In this document: positions 41,794 to 53,328 of the stretch, one piece after another
Layout of the letters: every line of letters begins with the position of its first letter
Position numbering within the stretch: position 1 is the first letter of the stretch
NCBI GenBank assembly: GCA_949316235.1
Contig: OX438758.1
Span: forward strand, 4,311,731-4,375,730
DNA from: Oegoconia quadripuncta
Lineage: Eukaryota > Arthropoda > Insecta > Lepidoptera > Autostichidae
Length of the DNA stretch: 64,000 nt
Direction of reading: 5' to 3'
Made by a program: the position numbers and the translations under genes
The notes under the pieces: generated by a model
The model's database searches: none
Told to the model about the DNA's origin: nothing
What the model saw: the letters and a program-made list of their open reading frames with translations, nothing else

Positions 41794-44205
41794 TTAGTCA
41801 GAGTCTGAACAAGCATTTGAATTAAAGGGTTTTAGGTTATCCCTCGCGAAAATATTTTCGTAAGTGCGACCACGTGTGCTAGAACTCTTAACAACATACC
41901 TATCATGGGGTAGCACCTTAACAACAACGTAAGGACCATCGTAGCGAGGCATAAGTTTACCACTTCGCAAGCCCTTTTTAATAATTTTACGTTGCGCTAG
42001 TACGAGTTGCCCTGGTTTAAAAGGAGGTTCTGTTCGTCTTTTTTGATCGAACGTGACTTTATTGCGTTGTGCTATATCCTTAGAACGGGTGGCAGCAGAC
42101 TCGCGTATCTCGTCAATATTAGTCGAACGTATTGGCACTATTAAATCACCAGCAAGACGCGGGCGAAAACCATACAATAACTCTAACGGAGCCTTACCAG
42201 TTGTACAGTTAGTGTTGGAGTTTAGTCCCAACTGTACCTTCGGAATGTACTGCTCCCAATTATTCTGATCGTCCCCTACGTAAGCGATGAGTGCATCGAG
42301 TATGGTGCGATTAAAACGCTCGATTTGGCCGTTTGCCCTTGGGCTAGCCACAGCGTTCATCACGTGTTTAATTTGTCGTTCTAAGCAATAGTTTTTGAAC
42401 ATATGACAGGCAAATGCCTTACCTCTATCGCTAATAACGCGACTTGGCAGCCCAAACGTCTTAATAAACTGATCTAAAGCCTTTAGAGCACTTACACATC
42501 CAGTATCCCGAACCGCTTCAATCCATATAAAGCGTGTGAATGCATCTATGATGGCAAAGATGTACATTTTACCGGATGGACTCTTACAAAATGGGCCAAG
42601 GTGATCGATGTGGATGGTATGGAATGGCACAGCTACTTTTTCTATTGGATGTAATAGACCGACCTTTCGCCCTGTTGGTTTTTTTGCATACTGGCAAGAT
42701 ATACAACCACGAACATATTTTTGAATAAAACGGCGCATGTTGCTAAACCAATATTTAGTCTTAATAGCGCCATAAGTTTTGTTGAAATTGACATGCCCGT
42801 TATCGTCATGAAAAGTTTGCATGAGAGACCACCGTGATTGTCGTGGCACTACAACTTTATTCTCTCCGTTGACTCTCCTAAAAAGAATACCTTTCTCCAA
42901 ATAATAATCAATACCTAAACCCTGCGTATTATCCTTAGAGAGTTCATCTTGTAACTGCGATATGATCGCCTGAATGGAATCGTCGCCACGTTGCATGCTT
43001 TCGAATAAGTCGCTCCCAGCTGTGCACCGCATTACCGTGTGAATAGGATTCCGGCTCAGGGCATCTACGTGAGCCATCGATTTCCCGGCCCGATACTCAA
43101 CATCAAAATTGAAACCCTGAACTTCTAACCACCACCGGGCTATTCGTGGATTTAAATCTCGTTTAGTCCAGGTCCACCGAACAGCATTACAATCAGTAAC
43201 GATGACAAATTTGATACCACTGACGTATACTTTAAATTTTTGCAAGCTCATCACTACCGCCAGCGTCTCAAGTTCAAAACTATGGTAGTTTTGTTCAGCT
43301 AAATTAGTCTGCCGACTCGCGTATGCAACAGGTTTCCACACGCCATCAGGTTGTTTTTGAACCAGTATTCCACCTAATCCAATTTTGGAAGCGTCAGTAT
43401 GGATTTGGGTTTCAAACTCGGGGTTAAACAGAGCAAGAACTGGTTGACTAACTAAAACTGATTTAATCATTTCAAATGCCCTTTTTTGTTCCTCGCCCCA
43501 AACCCAGGCATGGTCCTTTTTAGTAAGTAAAGTGATTGGATGTGCAATAGTAGCAAAATTACGTACATATTTTCGGAAATAGTTAGCTAGTCCCATGAAC
43601 TGTCTAACTTGATGGACATTTTCTGGTGTCGGAAAATTACGCACAGCATTCAGTTTATGTGGTGCTGGTCTCACTTCTCCATTACATACCTCGTGTCCCA
43701 AATATTCCACGGTTGGTACCAGAAAAGAACACTTATCTAACCGGAGAGTCATACCAGCCTCACGTATCCGTTCTAAAACAGCTCTAAGACGCTCTAAAGC
43801 ATCATTGTACTTCTCAGCATAAATTAATATGTCATCTAAGTATGCTGTTGCAAATTTGAATTTCAGTGGCCCTAAAATGTCATCCATCGCACGCTGGAAG
43901 ACAGCGGGCGCGTTAACTAGGCCGAAGCTCATACGCGTATACTGATAATGACCGTCTGGTGTAATAAACGCAGTCAATGGTTTACTAGCATCATCTAATT
44001 GAATACAAAAATACGCGGACATAACGTCGAGACACGAGAATATTTGTTGTTTCGATAGACGGTCAAGTTGGTCCTGAATGAGTGGCAATGGATACCGTTC
44101 TTTCTTCGTTATTTTATTTAAAGCACGGTAGTCCACACACATCCGCTTCTCTCCTGTTTTCTTAGCGACCAACAAGACCGGACTAGCATAGGACGAATTA
44201 GCCAC
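41794..44205 (-). pseudogene. gypsy pol: reverse transcriptase, RNase H, integrase
   Basis: 803 codons. The RT has VCVDYRALNKITKKERYPLP-type motifs and the YLDDILIY active site; RNase H has IHTDASKIGLGG and DALSRNP at its end. The integrase has an HHCC finger (HVNFNKTYGAIKTKYW, CISCQYAK) and the triad IHIDHLGPF, VISDRGKAF and NGQIERFNRT. The frame begins within the RT because of a one-base shift at 44206-44212; upstream RT residues are in the gag-protease frame. Every domain is otherwise intact. Confidence 0.9.
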
Positions 44206-44210
44206 CTCAA

Positions 44211-46631
44211 TTATCCTTTACGTAACAAATCAGAAACAATAGAACGTACTAACTCCCTATCCTCTGCAGACATTCGGTAAGGACGATAATATACGGGTTT
44301 GGTATCCGTCAATTCAATTTTCATCTTAACATCACATTTACCTACTTTTTCTCCATCATCAGAAAAACAATCAGAATATTCTTTCAAAATACCTTCTAGT
44401 TCTGCAAGGACAGAGGGCTCTATACCTGTACCTATCTTATAACATTTTCTATCATCAGTGGTAACCGTAGCACGTACGACACATGTATTAGGTGGTAGAG
44501 TTATCACCTCTTTGCTTAAATTAACCACATTTACCACAGCTCGACCTTCTACGATTTCAGTAACGTGTTCAGGGATCAGAATTTCGCACCTAGGTTTTAA
44601 ATGTTCTGTATTTTGTAGTGATATGGGACCTTCAACGCCAGCACTAGACAGCACAATTTTATTGACGCCGGGTCGCAAATTAATATCATGAAGCGTGTTT
44701 AATTTAACGCGCTCAATGTCTTCATGAACACACGGTAACGCAGACAAATGATTGGCGTTGTACATTTTCAAAGTATCAGGCGTTTTAATAACATATACGT
44801 TAGGGTATTCTGTGAACGGTTGACCTATAATTATACCTATGTCTTGTGCATTATCAGGTACTATATAAGCCCTTAATCCGTCACAGTTGGCCTCATCAGC
44901 TGATATGTTCACTAAGGTCTCCCCATATGGTATTATTTTTGAACCGCCAAAACCCTTTATAATACTATCACTAGCGCATTTAATTACATCTAATTGCAAT
45001 TGTTTAGACACACTCTCAGATATTGTAATACATGAGCTGCCAAAATCAACAAAAGCACGCACAGGCGTGTTATTCACCTTAGCAGTTAAATAGTATTTAG
45101 AACTACCAGTTGAGTCCCTTATAACATGCACACTTTGTGTCGTACTTGGTTTTGAGGCGGTATTACCTGCATTGCGACTCTTTAGTTTCAAGCATTCGTC
45201 TTTAATGTGGCCCATTTTATTACAATATGAACACTTTCTCATTTTTATAAAACAATTATTATCACTATGACCACTTTTACTGCAAAATGAACAATATTTG
45301 GTAGATTTATCTCGAATCTTATAGGTGCAGTGTGCGGCAGTATGTCCCCTTTGCTTACAGGTATGACATTTTAATTTTCCTCGATTATTATTACTATTGT
45401 TAAATGTAGTACCACCGGTACCGTATTGAAACTTTTGATTAGTAGCTACAGCTGATGTTCTTAACGATGACAAATAATTTAGCAATGTATTTGGGTCGCG
45501 ACAACCCGCCGATATAGCGCCGACTTCAACGAGTTGACTACCAATAGTACCAATTATGGCCTCTGTCACTAAACACGGGGGAACACCACACGCATTCCCC
45601 AGCGCTAATTTATCATAGTAAAATTGTAAATAGTCGACGTCAGGTTGCCTAACCACGTTAACCAAGTCTCTCAACATATTCAATTTACTCTTGTGGGATG
45701 GAAAAGCCGTTAACAGTTTAGCCTTAAAATCTGGCCATGAGAAATTTATATCTTGAAGTTGGTCATACCACCGACGAGCATAACCCCTCAATTTAGACGA
45801 ACAATTAAATTGTAAGGTTTTTTCATCCCACCCGTACATATTCGAAATGCCTTCTACTTTACGTAACCATATTTCCATCGTAATTAGAGAATGTTGCGGA
45901 TCAAACTCCGGCACGGGATCGTTGCGACCCACATACCTGATAGAACCATTATTATTATTAAAAGAATTGTCCACATACGCTAAGTCCAGTGAAGAACAGG
46001 TTGGCAGCGGCGCGGCGCGAGGCGCAGACGCCGGCACGGCCTGTAACGGCGTGCAGGTCGCCGTGAGCTGCGCGAGCCCAGACGTGCTGACAGTGGGCGG
46101 CGGCGGCACAAGCTCGGCCACGTTCGCCGCGGGCGGCGGCACAAGCTCGCTCGCGCTTGCCGCGGGCGGCGCACTCGCCGACATACCTGATACCGAGGAC
46201 GCCCTTACCGACGACAACATGGACGGTAGCGGTGCGATAGTCACACTCGCCAATCCTCCCGAAGATGCCTCCCCGTAGATACGAGTGGAAGGCAGGGGAC
46301 GTAATGGCTGATCAATAGCACCCATCGACGGCGGTGGCAGTGCTCTTGTTCCACCACACTTCGACACTTGATCACTGCGGAGATTCCCATACGAACGGGT
46401 CGTAGGCGTATGATCCGGAAGCGGCGGCGTCATAGTGCCGTCGTCTGTTCTGGTTCGACAAGGGTGGCGATTGTAACGCTCGCCGTGATCACGGAACACT
46501 TCATTTTCCAACGTTTCCAATCGCTGGGCTAACCGGCGATTTTCTATCTCCAATAACAAACGTCGGCGCAAACGGTTTTCTTTCTCGTCGTCATTACGTC
46601 GACGTTTTTTATGTGAACCCATAATGTACAC
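44211..46631 (-). CDS. gypsy gag-protease and start of RT
   Basis: 806 codons from MYIMGSHKKRRRNDDEKENR. A coiled/basic N-terminus and an Ala/Pro-rich segment precede the capsid-type region (MYGWDEKTLQFNCSSKLRGY). Three CCHC knuckles follow: CHTCKQRGHTAAHC, CSFCSKSGHSDNNC and CSYCNKMGHIKDEC. The protease active site reads VDFGSSCITIS, with Phe where most families have Ser or Thr. The frame ends VYYRPYRMSAEDRELVRS... with a stop in the RT, one base out of register with the next frame. Confidence 0.85.
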   Translation of the reverse strand: MYIMGSHKKRRRNDDEKENRLRRRLLLEIENRRLAQRLETLENEVFRDHGERYNRHPCRTRTDDGTMTPPLPDHTPTTRSYGNLRSDQVSKCGGTRALPPPSMGAIDQPLRPLPSTRIYGEASSGGLASVTIAPLPSMLSSVRASSVSGMSASAPPAASASELVPPPAANVAELVPPPPTVSTSGLAQLTATCTPLQAVPASAPRAAPLPTCSSLDLAYVDNSFNNNNGSIRYVGRNDPVPEFDPQHSLITMEIWLRKVEGISNMYGWDEKTLQFNCSSKLRGYARRWYDQLQDINFSWPDFKAKLLTAFPSHKSKLNMLRDLVNVVRQPDVDYLQFYYDKLALGNACGVPPCLVTEAIIGTIGSQLVEVGAISAGCRDPNTLLNYLSSLRTSAVATNQKFQYGTGGTTFNNSNNNRGKLKCHTCKQRGHTAAHCTYKIRDKSTKYCSFCSKSGHSDNNCFIKMRKCSYCNKMGHIKDECLKLKSRNAGNTASKPSTTQSVHVIRDSTGSSKYYLTAKVNNTPVRAFVDFGSSCITISESVSKQLQLDVIKCASDSIIKGFGGSKIIPYGETLVNISADEANCDGLRAYIVPDNAQDIGIIIGQPFTEYPNVYVIKTPDTLKMYNANHLSALPCVHEDIERVKLNTLHDINLRPGVNKIVLSSAGVEGPISLQNTEHLKPRCEILIPEHVTEIVEGRAVVNVVNLSKEVITLPPNTCVVRATVTTDDRKCYKIGTGIEPSVLAELEGILKEYSDCFSDDGEKVGKCDVKMKIELTDTKPVYYRPYRMSAEDRELVRSIVSDLLRKG

Positions 46632-46822
46632 ACTTTAACACGACGAACACACACAACACACTTTTTAGTCACAAAACAAAAACAAGACGAGCACGCTAGG
46701 TACCTACTACGACCTACGAGTAGTTATATTTTAAACAGCAATCACTTTTATTGGTAAAACTTGGCTTTACGGAATTATTTAAAACTTGTATTTAGTGAGC
46801 TAAGTCCATCGCACTTCTGAGT

Positions 46823-47107
46823 TAAAAGGAGATGAATCCAGAAGACGTAATTAACTGTTTATAATAAAATTTATTACCACCGGAATGATAGGTAACAAAC
46901 AATACAAGACGATATCGCTCGGGACGCCACGTGTGCGATCGGTAGCGCTGGTCTGTACTTCACGGCGGCGAAGCTCCAACTACTCGCCCCACGGCGCGGG
47001 CGATGGCGGGCGGTGCATGTGGCAGGGGCGGTGAGGCCGCGAGGGGCCGCACTATGCGGCGCACAACTCGTGCAGGCACATAGCGCCATCTCTTGGTAGC
47101 TCTTGCA
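46823..47107 (-). repeat. 5' LTR of the gypsy element
   Basis: Near-identical to the 3' LTR. The internal sequence starting ACTCAGAAGTGCGATGG next to its inner edge is where a primer-binding site should lie; I cannot name the tRNA. Confidence 0.85.
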
Positions 47108-47881
47108 CTACACAGTTTTACTTTTTATTTTCAATTTTCATATAAACTATTTTATCCACAAATTCCAAATATAATTATTGCAACTATAGGCAGGTAGGTA
47201 GGTAGGTAAAACAAAAACAAGTAATTTCATTAAATAGATGATTTATTTGCAGTATTACATAATACTATAAAAAAAATTATCCATCCATTTAATGTTTTTA
47301 CAAATCATATTTGTATATTATATTTTTATTTATATGTCGGAGATAGCGATAAATTAGCGATGTAATGTAGAATGTGGACGGTCGTATTACTATCAAAATC
47401 TAGCATTCGCAAAAGAGACTTAGGCGTAGTTATGTTACTATCTTGAAGCAAACTTTCAACAAACTGAAGAGGTTCAAATAGAGTATCATTTGAGTTTGAT
47501 GTGCAGTTCTCTTTATTACTTTGAGCTTCATTGGGGTCTCGTATAGCCATACCACGACTGTGCCGGGCGTCCACTATCTCTGGTAAAATACACTCCATGT
47601 AGAATGTTACTAATTTTTCTTCCATTTTTTCACGCCAAAAGTTCATCATCTCTTTGGATATATTCTGTTTTTAAATGTTGATTATCACCAGCCCAAATTG
47701 CAAAGATACATATTTTTCGTTGCGTCACGTGGAGCTGGCCCTGTATTTGAAAGAACCAATTACTGTTGCGATTTAAGACATATGTATTTTTCTTTTTGTC
47801 ATATCTGTATAATTGGATTTTATTTTCTTTTATTGCTTCTTCTATTCCTTTTTTGTAGGCTGTGATTGGACATTTCACCTC

Positions 47882-48493
47882 TACAATACAATACAATACA
47901 AATACTCTTTATTGCGCAAAATAATTTACAATAATTTTGATGATAACAATAGAACACAATTAGGCGGTCTTATCACTAAAAGCGATCTCTTCCAGACAAC
48001 CCACAGCGGGACATTTGTAGGTAGAAAAACAGGTAGGGTGCATGCATAAATATAATAATAATATCATATTAATTGACTTAATTATATAAATAAATAAATA
48101 AATAAATATATATATATATATATAAATAAATATGTAGAAATACTTAATAATTAGTATAAAACACAATCACTAGAAGCACTTATAGATAGTCAACTAATGT
48201 TCACGAGGCGGGAGTCAACGAAAAGAAAAAATTCAGAGACCTAAGTAGTGGTTTTTGACTTGACATTTAAAAATATTTAATGATTGAGCCTTCCTAATAG
48301 ATTCCGGCAAAGAGTTCCACAGACGAGTGGCTTGCAGTCTGAAGGACTGGCTATAGAATTTTGTTAAGTTAGGAGGGACGTAGAGACGAAGATTTTCGGA
48401 AGAACGGAGAGGGCGATTATGAGAAGCGGAAAGTAATTTGAACCAATTTTTGAGATAGAAAGGTGTCCTTGGATCGAACAACACTGAATACAA
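47882..48493 (-). mobile_element. LINE 3' fragment inserted in the YqaJ exon
   Basis: Minus-strand ORF fragment FDPRTPFYLKNWFKLLSASH, LQATRLWNSLPESIRKAQSL and NIFKCQVKNHYL is the C-terminus of a Jockey/R1-like reverse transcriptase ORF. Its 3' end is CTTTATTGCG complement with a (TTGTA)n tail at 47882-47900. ATTGTA borders both sides. Removing it rejoins GEDTIV with EVKCP. A (TAAA)n/(TA)n microsatellite lies at 48086-48130. Confidence 0.8.
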
Positions 48494-50408
48494 TTGTGTC
48501 TTCGCCTATTATTCCATCTGGCGTTGCACCAATGAAAGGATATTTAGTGTCGACAAATAATCCGCAAGGATCAATGGAAACATCTTGTTTGGCCAGCTGT
48601 TCAAGCGCCAGCTTCTCATTTTCTATTCCATGAGCAATGGAGACAACATGAGACAAATTTTCTTTATACAAAAGGGATTGTACTAAATTTTTGCAACTCG
48701 TACTATTCTTTCTTTTTACAATTCGTCCAAAGTTAGATGCAGTGACCATGTTTCGTCTCCGTTCCAACCAATCACTACAATCACGTTGTAAAACTGTATC
48801 TTTTTGTATTTGGTCTCTGTTACAAGTCAAAACTTTCAAATTTTGGAGAAACTTTCTCAAGATTATTTTGGGACATATCCGGGGCAGTACTGTTTTGACC
48901 ATAATCATTTTGAATCTTTTTTTCGCTTTTATTGTGTGTTCTGTTTTTCTTGTAGGGATGTCTTCGATTCCATTCTCGTTTTTTGTTACGTTTTTCTTCC
49001 AATTTCTTCAGTCCACTCCTTGGACTTCTGCCAAGCCACTTTTTCTGCATCTTGTATTTTGGTAACCCAGTATTGTAGGATACTACTGCTGCGGCACACC
49101 TTCCTTGATAGGACCGCCTTGTGGAAAAATTGATTCTTTTTCCACCAACCATTTTGGCAATGTCACTATTAAATCTTTCAGCAGCGTTCGTCTCTACATC
49201 TTCTAATAAGCTTTGTGATTTGGAAGCTACAGAACTAATAATCACTTTCATTCGAAACCAGAACGTGGAATTAGTTTGTTCCATGGCATTCAGTAAACTC
49301 TTTTCTTGTTTGCAGTAGTAATCTTTGCATTTGCGGTGATCACCAAATGCGTGTAGAACAGAGTTCTGGATATCACCATGTAAGTCTTCTATAGCTTGTT
49401 TTGAAGATTTTTCACCTCCCTGTACTGAATTTCGTTTTTCTTTTATTGAGCAAACTATAACTTTTCTTACGGTAATCATTTTTTTATCTGTCAATAATTT
49501 TCTGTACGTTAATGGATACTTGCAGTCTTTTGCTAAAGCTCGCAATTTGTTACATAAGTTTCGAAGAATGTGGTTTCTACATTCAATTTTTATGACAGTA
49601 GTCTCAGGATACGGTTTAGTAGCTAAAATTTTTGCGTAAGTTGCTGAATCACCATCCGCAATAAGCCTCTGGTATATGACGTTATACATCTCAATCGACT
49701 GTTTAAACCCTTCACATATGATTTCAGCTTCCATTCCTGAAGATGATCCACTGTAGTTTTTATAGCAGACATGTTCTTTTGCAGCTAAGCCTTTTTTTTG
49801 GGCACGTGCGCATAGTAGACAGTATTTATTTTTCACGGCGATAAACAATACTTCGCCAAATCTACGACCGATTATTGCTGCAGCGCCAGAAAGAGCCCTA
49901 TAATTATTACCATAAGATCTTGTACACCAACATCCGTCAGCATACACATCTACTAAAGCAGTGCCATTTTTATCTACTCTTCCTTCGGCTATAGCAGCTA
50001 GTCGTTCTCGCTCGTTAGCTTCTTCCATTGTTTCAGCAGCTGTTGCCTCCCATTCATTATAAACTTTATCCTGTATTTTTGAAAAAAAATTGTCTGAAAA
50101 TATGGGTATGTTCAACGACGATCCTATTTCTTCAAATTGGCAGAAGCCTACTCCTGCTGAAATTATTCCTATTACTGCGCCAACATTTGAATCCACATTA
50201 TCAGTTTGATCTGGATCCTCTGAGTCTATAAAGAAAGCCGCGCCACACAAATCACATTTGAATTTAAATTTAGATATCAAACCAACTCTCTTTTCTCCTA
50301 CTAAACTTAAGCATTGAGATCCACAATTAAATAACGCGTTATGATTTGCAACCTGCTTCAATTTGTTGAAAAAATATGTTATGTTCAATATTCTTCGCCC
50401 AGTAACTA

Positions 50409-51931
50409 CACTCAAGGGCACATTTAACCGGCCACTTACATTTTTTCAATTCCCTTAAAATTCAGTCAAATTTCTATGAATTTTGTTCTAATATTAAATA
50501 AAGTGGAATTACACGAACATAAATGAAACATGTGTAAGTTGTGAAATGGTTTATTTAAGACAAAAAAAGTAAAAGTCACTTTAAACGAAAAGTGTACCCT
50601 AAATTGACGAATTAATAATGCGCATTCCCTCCCCTGGCCCTAATGACCTCTTGCAACCGATTTGAAAGTCCATCCATTATGTCTTGGATGTCGCTCTGCG
50701 GAATGTTTTCCCACTCCTCGACTGCTGCAGCTCTTAGCTCACCGATGGTGCTTGGAGCTGGTGAACGACTCCGGATTCGTCTTTTGAGGTTATCCCACAC
50801 GTGCTCTATGGGATTCAGGTCAGGACTTCGAGCTGGCCATGGTAATCGCTGAATATTGACGGCGTCCAAGTACTCAGTAACAACTCTCGCGGTGTGTGCA
50901 CGGGCATTGTCGTGCATTAAAACAAAATTATCGCCTATGAATGGCGCAAAAGGTAGCACATGTGGTTCTAGGACTTCTGTCACGTACCTGTGAGCATTAA
51001 CACTGCCCCTCTCAAAGATTACCAGCTCTGTACGGGCGTCGTAAGATATGCCACCCCATACCATTATGGAGCCCCCCTGGTAACCCACGATTTCGACCAC
51101 AGCACATTCAGCAAACCTTTCTCCGCGGCGCCTGTACACGCGCTGACGTCCATCAGGACCTCGTAGAGCGATTCTTGATTCATCTGAGAAGAGAACCATC
51201 TTCCATTGTTCCGAAGTCCAATTTGCATGTTCTTGGGCAAATCTAAGCCTCGCTCTTCTGTGAGTTGCAGTCAATTCTGGGACTCGAGCTGGTCGAAATG
51301 CTCTCCGATCTCGCTCTGCTAACCGTCTTCTTATTGTTCGTAGGCTTACACTCACATTTCGAACTTCGAACAATCGGCCACGAGCCTCAGAAGCTGTTGT
51401 GAACCGATTTCGCAGAACATTCGAGACGATGTAACGATCATCCCTTTCCGATGTACACCGTCTTCGACCTTGCCCTGGTCTTCTTGTATAGGAACCGGTC
51501 TCTCTATAACGCCGGATGGCATCTTGAATAGTGGTTCGTGGATATCCAAGCATTCGTCCAATCCTACGCTGGCTAAACCCAGCGTCTGCAAGTGCCACAG
51601 CCCTAGCTGCTCCAGCTGCGTCCAATGGCATTTTTGGGTGTAAACGTAATCACAACACCCTAGAAACTTCTTTTTAATCAAAGAAATGGTATGACAAAGT
51701 CTTAAAACAAGTGTATCCGTTACACAAACAGAATAGCAAGGATGTCAAAATGCGACTAAACTGATTATTGTTGAATAAGAACCAAAAAAGTGAATACACC
51801 GCGGGTATAATTGTTCCGTTTAATGCAGATATACCCACCATCAAGTTACGCCTAGCAATAAAATCGTAAGTTAACATAAACAAACGATATGGCTTAAGAT
51901 ACGAGTGGACGGTTAAATGTGCCCCTGAGTG
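50409..51931 (-). mobile_element. Apparently intact Tc1 element inside the Mutator-like gene
   Basis: Termini are CACTCAAGGGCACATTTAAC at 50409 and its complement with few mismatches ending at 51931, each flanked by TA (50407-50408 and 51932-51933). The insertion splits codons between CCCTATAAAA and GTTACTGGG of the surrounding exon. Length 1,523 bp. Confidence 0.92.
50612..51631 (-). CDS. Tc1-like transposase, DD34E
   Basis: 339 uninterrupted residues. The paired helix-turn-helix region covers about residues 1-110 (GFSQRRIGRMLGYPRTTIQD, then FTTASEARGRLFEV). Catalytic residues: LFSDESR, LMHDNARAH and SPDLNPIEHVWDNLK, with exactly 34 residues between the second Asp and the Glu. WGGIS is also present. 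With matching TIRs and TA duplications it could be active. Confidence 0.93.
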   Translation of the reverse strand: MPLDAAGAARAVALADAGFSQRRIGRMLGYPRTTIQDAIRRYRETGSYTRRPGQGRRRCTSERDDRYIVSNVLRNRFTTASEARGRLFEVRNVSVSLRTIRRRLAERDRRAFRPARVPELTATHRRARLRFAQEHANWTSEQWKMVLFSDESRIALRGPDGRQRVYRRRGERFAECAVVEIVGYQGGSIMVWGGISYDARTELVIFERGSVNAHRYVTEVLEPHVLPFAPFIGDNFVLMHDNARAHTARVVTEYLDAVNIQRLPWPARSPDLNPIEHVWDNLKRRIRSRSPAPSTIGELRAAAVEEWENIPQSDIQDIMDGLSNRLQEVIRARGGNAHY

Positions 51932-52309
51932 TATTTTATAGGGTTCTTCTTTTTCCGGTGAAATAACATAACTTTTATCAGATTCTCTGTAACAAAAGAC
52001 AATTAAAAATTAAAATAATCTGCAATATTATTCGGATATGACATTGCTGGGCAAAAATTACTGGGATAGTTTGAGAAATTAAAAAAAAACACTAACAATA
52101 TTTAATCGCTTTTACTTACACGTCACAAGTAGCAGTTGCATGTGACGCAACTTTATCAAATATACTGGTAGACTCTTGACCAACGATGATTTCTCTGAAA
52201 TAAATTGTATTTCATGTATATTATTTATTGGGTTAATTATTAACTTAAAAACCCAATGTAACCAATTTAACGAAAAATTACTGCATATGATAATACAAAC
52301 TACCACGTT

Positions 52310-52380
52310 TAGGAAGTGTGGGATGCCCCCCGGCTAGGTGCAGGCCTATGTCCAGCCGTGGTCTAATACGGGAAGTCAGG
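52310..52380. repeat. Lepidopteran repeat fragment in an intron
   Basis: AGTGTGGGATGCCCCCCGGC and GGCCTATGTCCAGCCGTGG form a phrase common in moth retroelement 3' ends. Confidence 0.45.
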
Positions 52381-53328
52381 TAAAACAATATCAGTAAGGA
52401 ATATCAATAATTTATAATTACGTACCCATTTGGTACATAAATATTTGGTAAAGTAATATTTGGTTCAACTGGTATCAAATCAACAAGTGGAGAACTGGCG
52501 ACTGACCTGAAATAAAAAAAACAATGTTAGGTACCTACTTGATCAACATCAAAACAGCGGTGACGGGCGGCCTGGAATTTATATTTCATATATACCTACA
52601 TTGTAATTGTAATGCATCTGTTGAGTAAATAAATAATAATAATAAAATATTTGAGAAAAACAGAAAAACTTACTCAAACACTGTTGGAGTACTAGGTGCT
52701 TCATTTTCTTCTTTATTATATTTGCGCTTTTTCGACCTGTAAAATAACACAATACTATTAATACATAATAAAATCCACATAAAAATTACATTATCCCAAA
52801 AAAAAGGTGAATAGAGAAGAGTTATTTTGAAAAATTATTCAGATTTACATTTTTGTAACCATAAACCTTGTGTAATTTACCAAACCACCCGCCCGCCTGT
52901 ACTGTAATTGGTTATTTATACCGTGGATAAACTATGTAGTCAAGCGGACCGGGCGGCAGCTAGCGCAGCCTTATTCTATTACCGACTCTATTCCTATAAT
53001 CATAAAGTGCTAGTATTGAAGTCAACGTTTTTATTTTGGTTGAATTTACATTTATTACTAATGTTATTTGAACTTAATTAGAGCACAATTATTATTATAG
53101 GTTTTATTACCCAAACATTCCATCATTTCGTTGAGTATTTCTTCGTTTTCTTGTCCCAATTTTGCTCAGTAATTTAGTACGTTTGTTTCCCATTGTCAGC
53201 GACAATTATAATTATACTTGTCAATAGTTCACTGTGACATCAAAAAATTAATAATTTACTTGAACCTCCGGAACAGTAAATTTTGTCCAAAAAAGTAATT
53301 TTTAGAGGATCGTCCAGCGAGCAGAGCG

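Larger units (their letters stand above)
40585..47107 (-). mobile_element. Full-length Ty3/gypsy LTR retrotransposon
   Basis: Two direct repeats of 286 and 285 bp (40585-40870 and 46823-47107) enclose gag-pol on the minus strand. CTAC on both outer sides (40581-40584, 47108-47111) is the target duplication. The LTRs differ by about one base (TTATTATCC versus TTATTACC) plus an edge, so insertion is recent. The 5' LTR is the right-hand one. The 3' noncoding part (40871-41790) holds a tandem repeat. A single frameshift in pol is the only obvious lesion. Confidence 0.9.
47326..53193 (-). pseudogene. Mutator-like transposase plus YqaJ-type nuclease gene, spliced
   Basis: Exons on the minus strand with matching phases: 53111-53193 (MGNKRTKLLSKIGTRKRRN), 52674-52736, 52426-52506, 52120-52194, and 51934-51986 continuing, across an inserted Tc1 element, at 50406. 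The long exon (to 48820) carries the Mutator-like transposase domain: KIVTGRR/LNITYFFNKL, CDLCGAAFF, VDVYADGCWCTRSYG, HVCYKNYSGSSSGMEAEI and IECRNHILRN. A frameshift near 48850 leads to a YqaJ-like domain: WLERRRNMVTASNFG, PFIGATPDGIIG and, beyond a LINE insertion, IVEVKCP and QIQGQLHVT. The tail ends at 47326. The combination suggests a DDE transposase fused or co-encoded with a lambda-exonuclease-like nuclease. This copy is dead. Confidence 0.8.

Noticed and set aside
44195..44220. Programmed ribosomal frameshift between gag and pol
   Set aside because: The break is inside the RT domain, not between gag and pol, and no slippery site with a downstream structure is evident; a one-base mutation is simpler.
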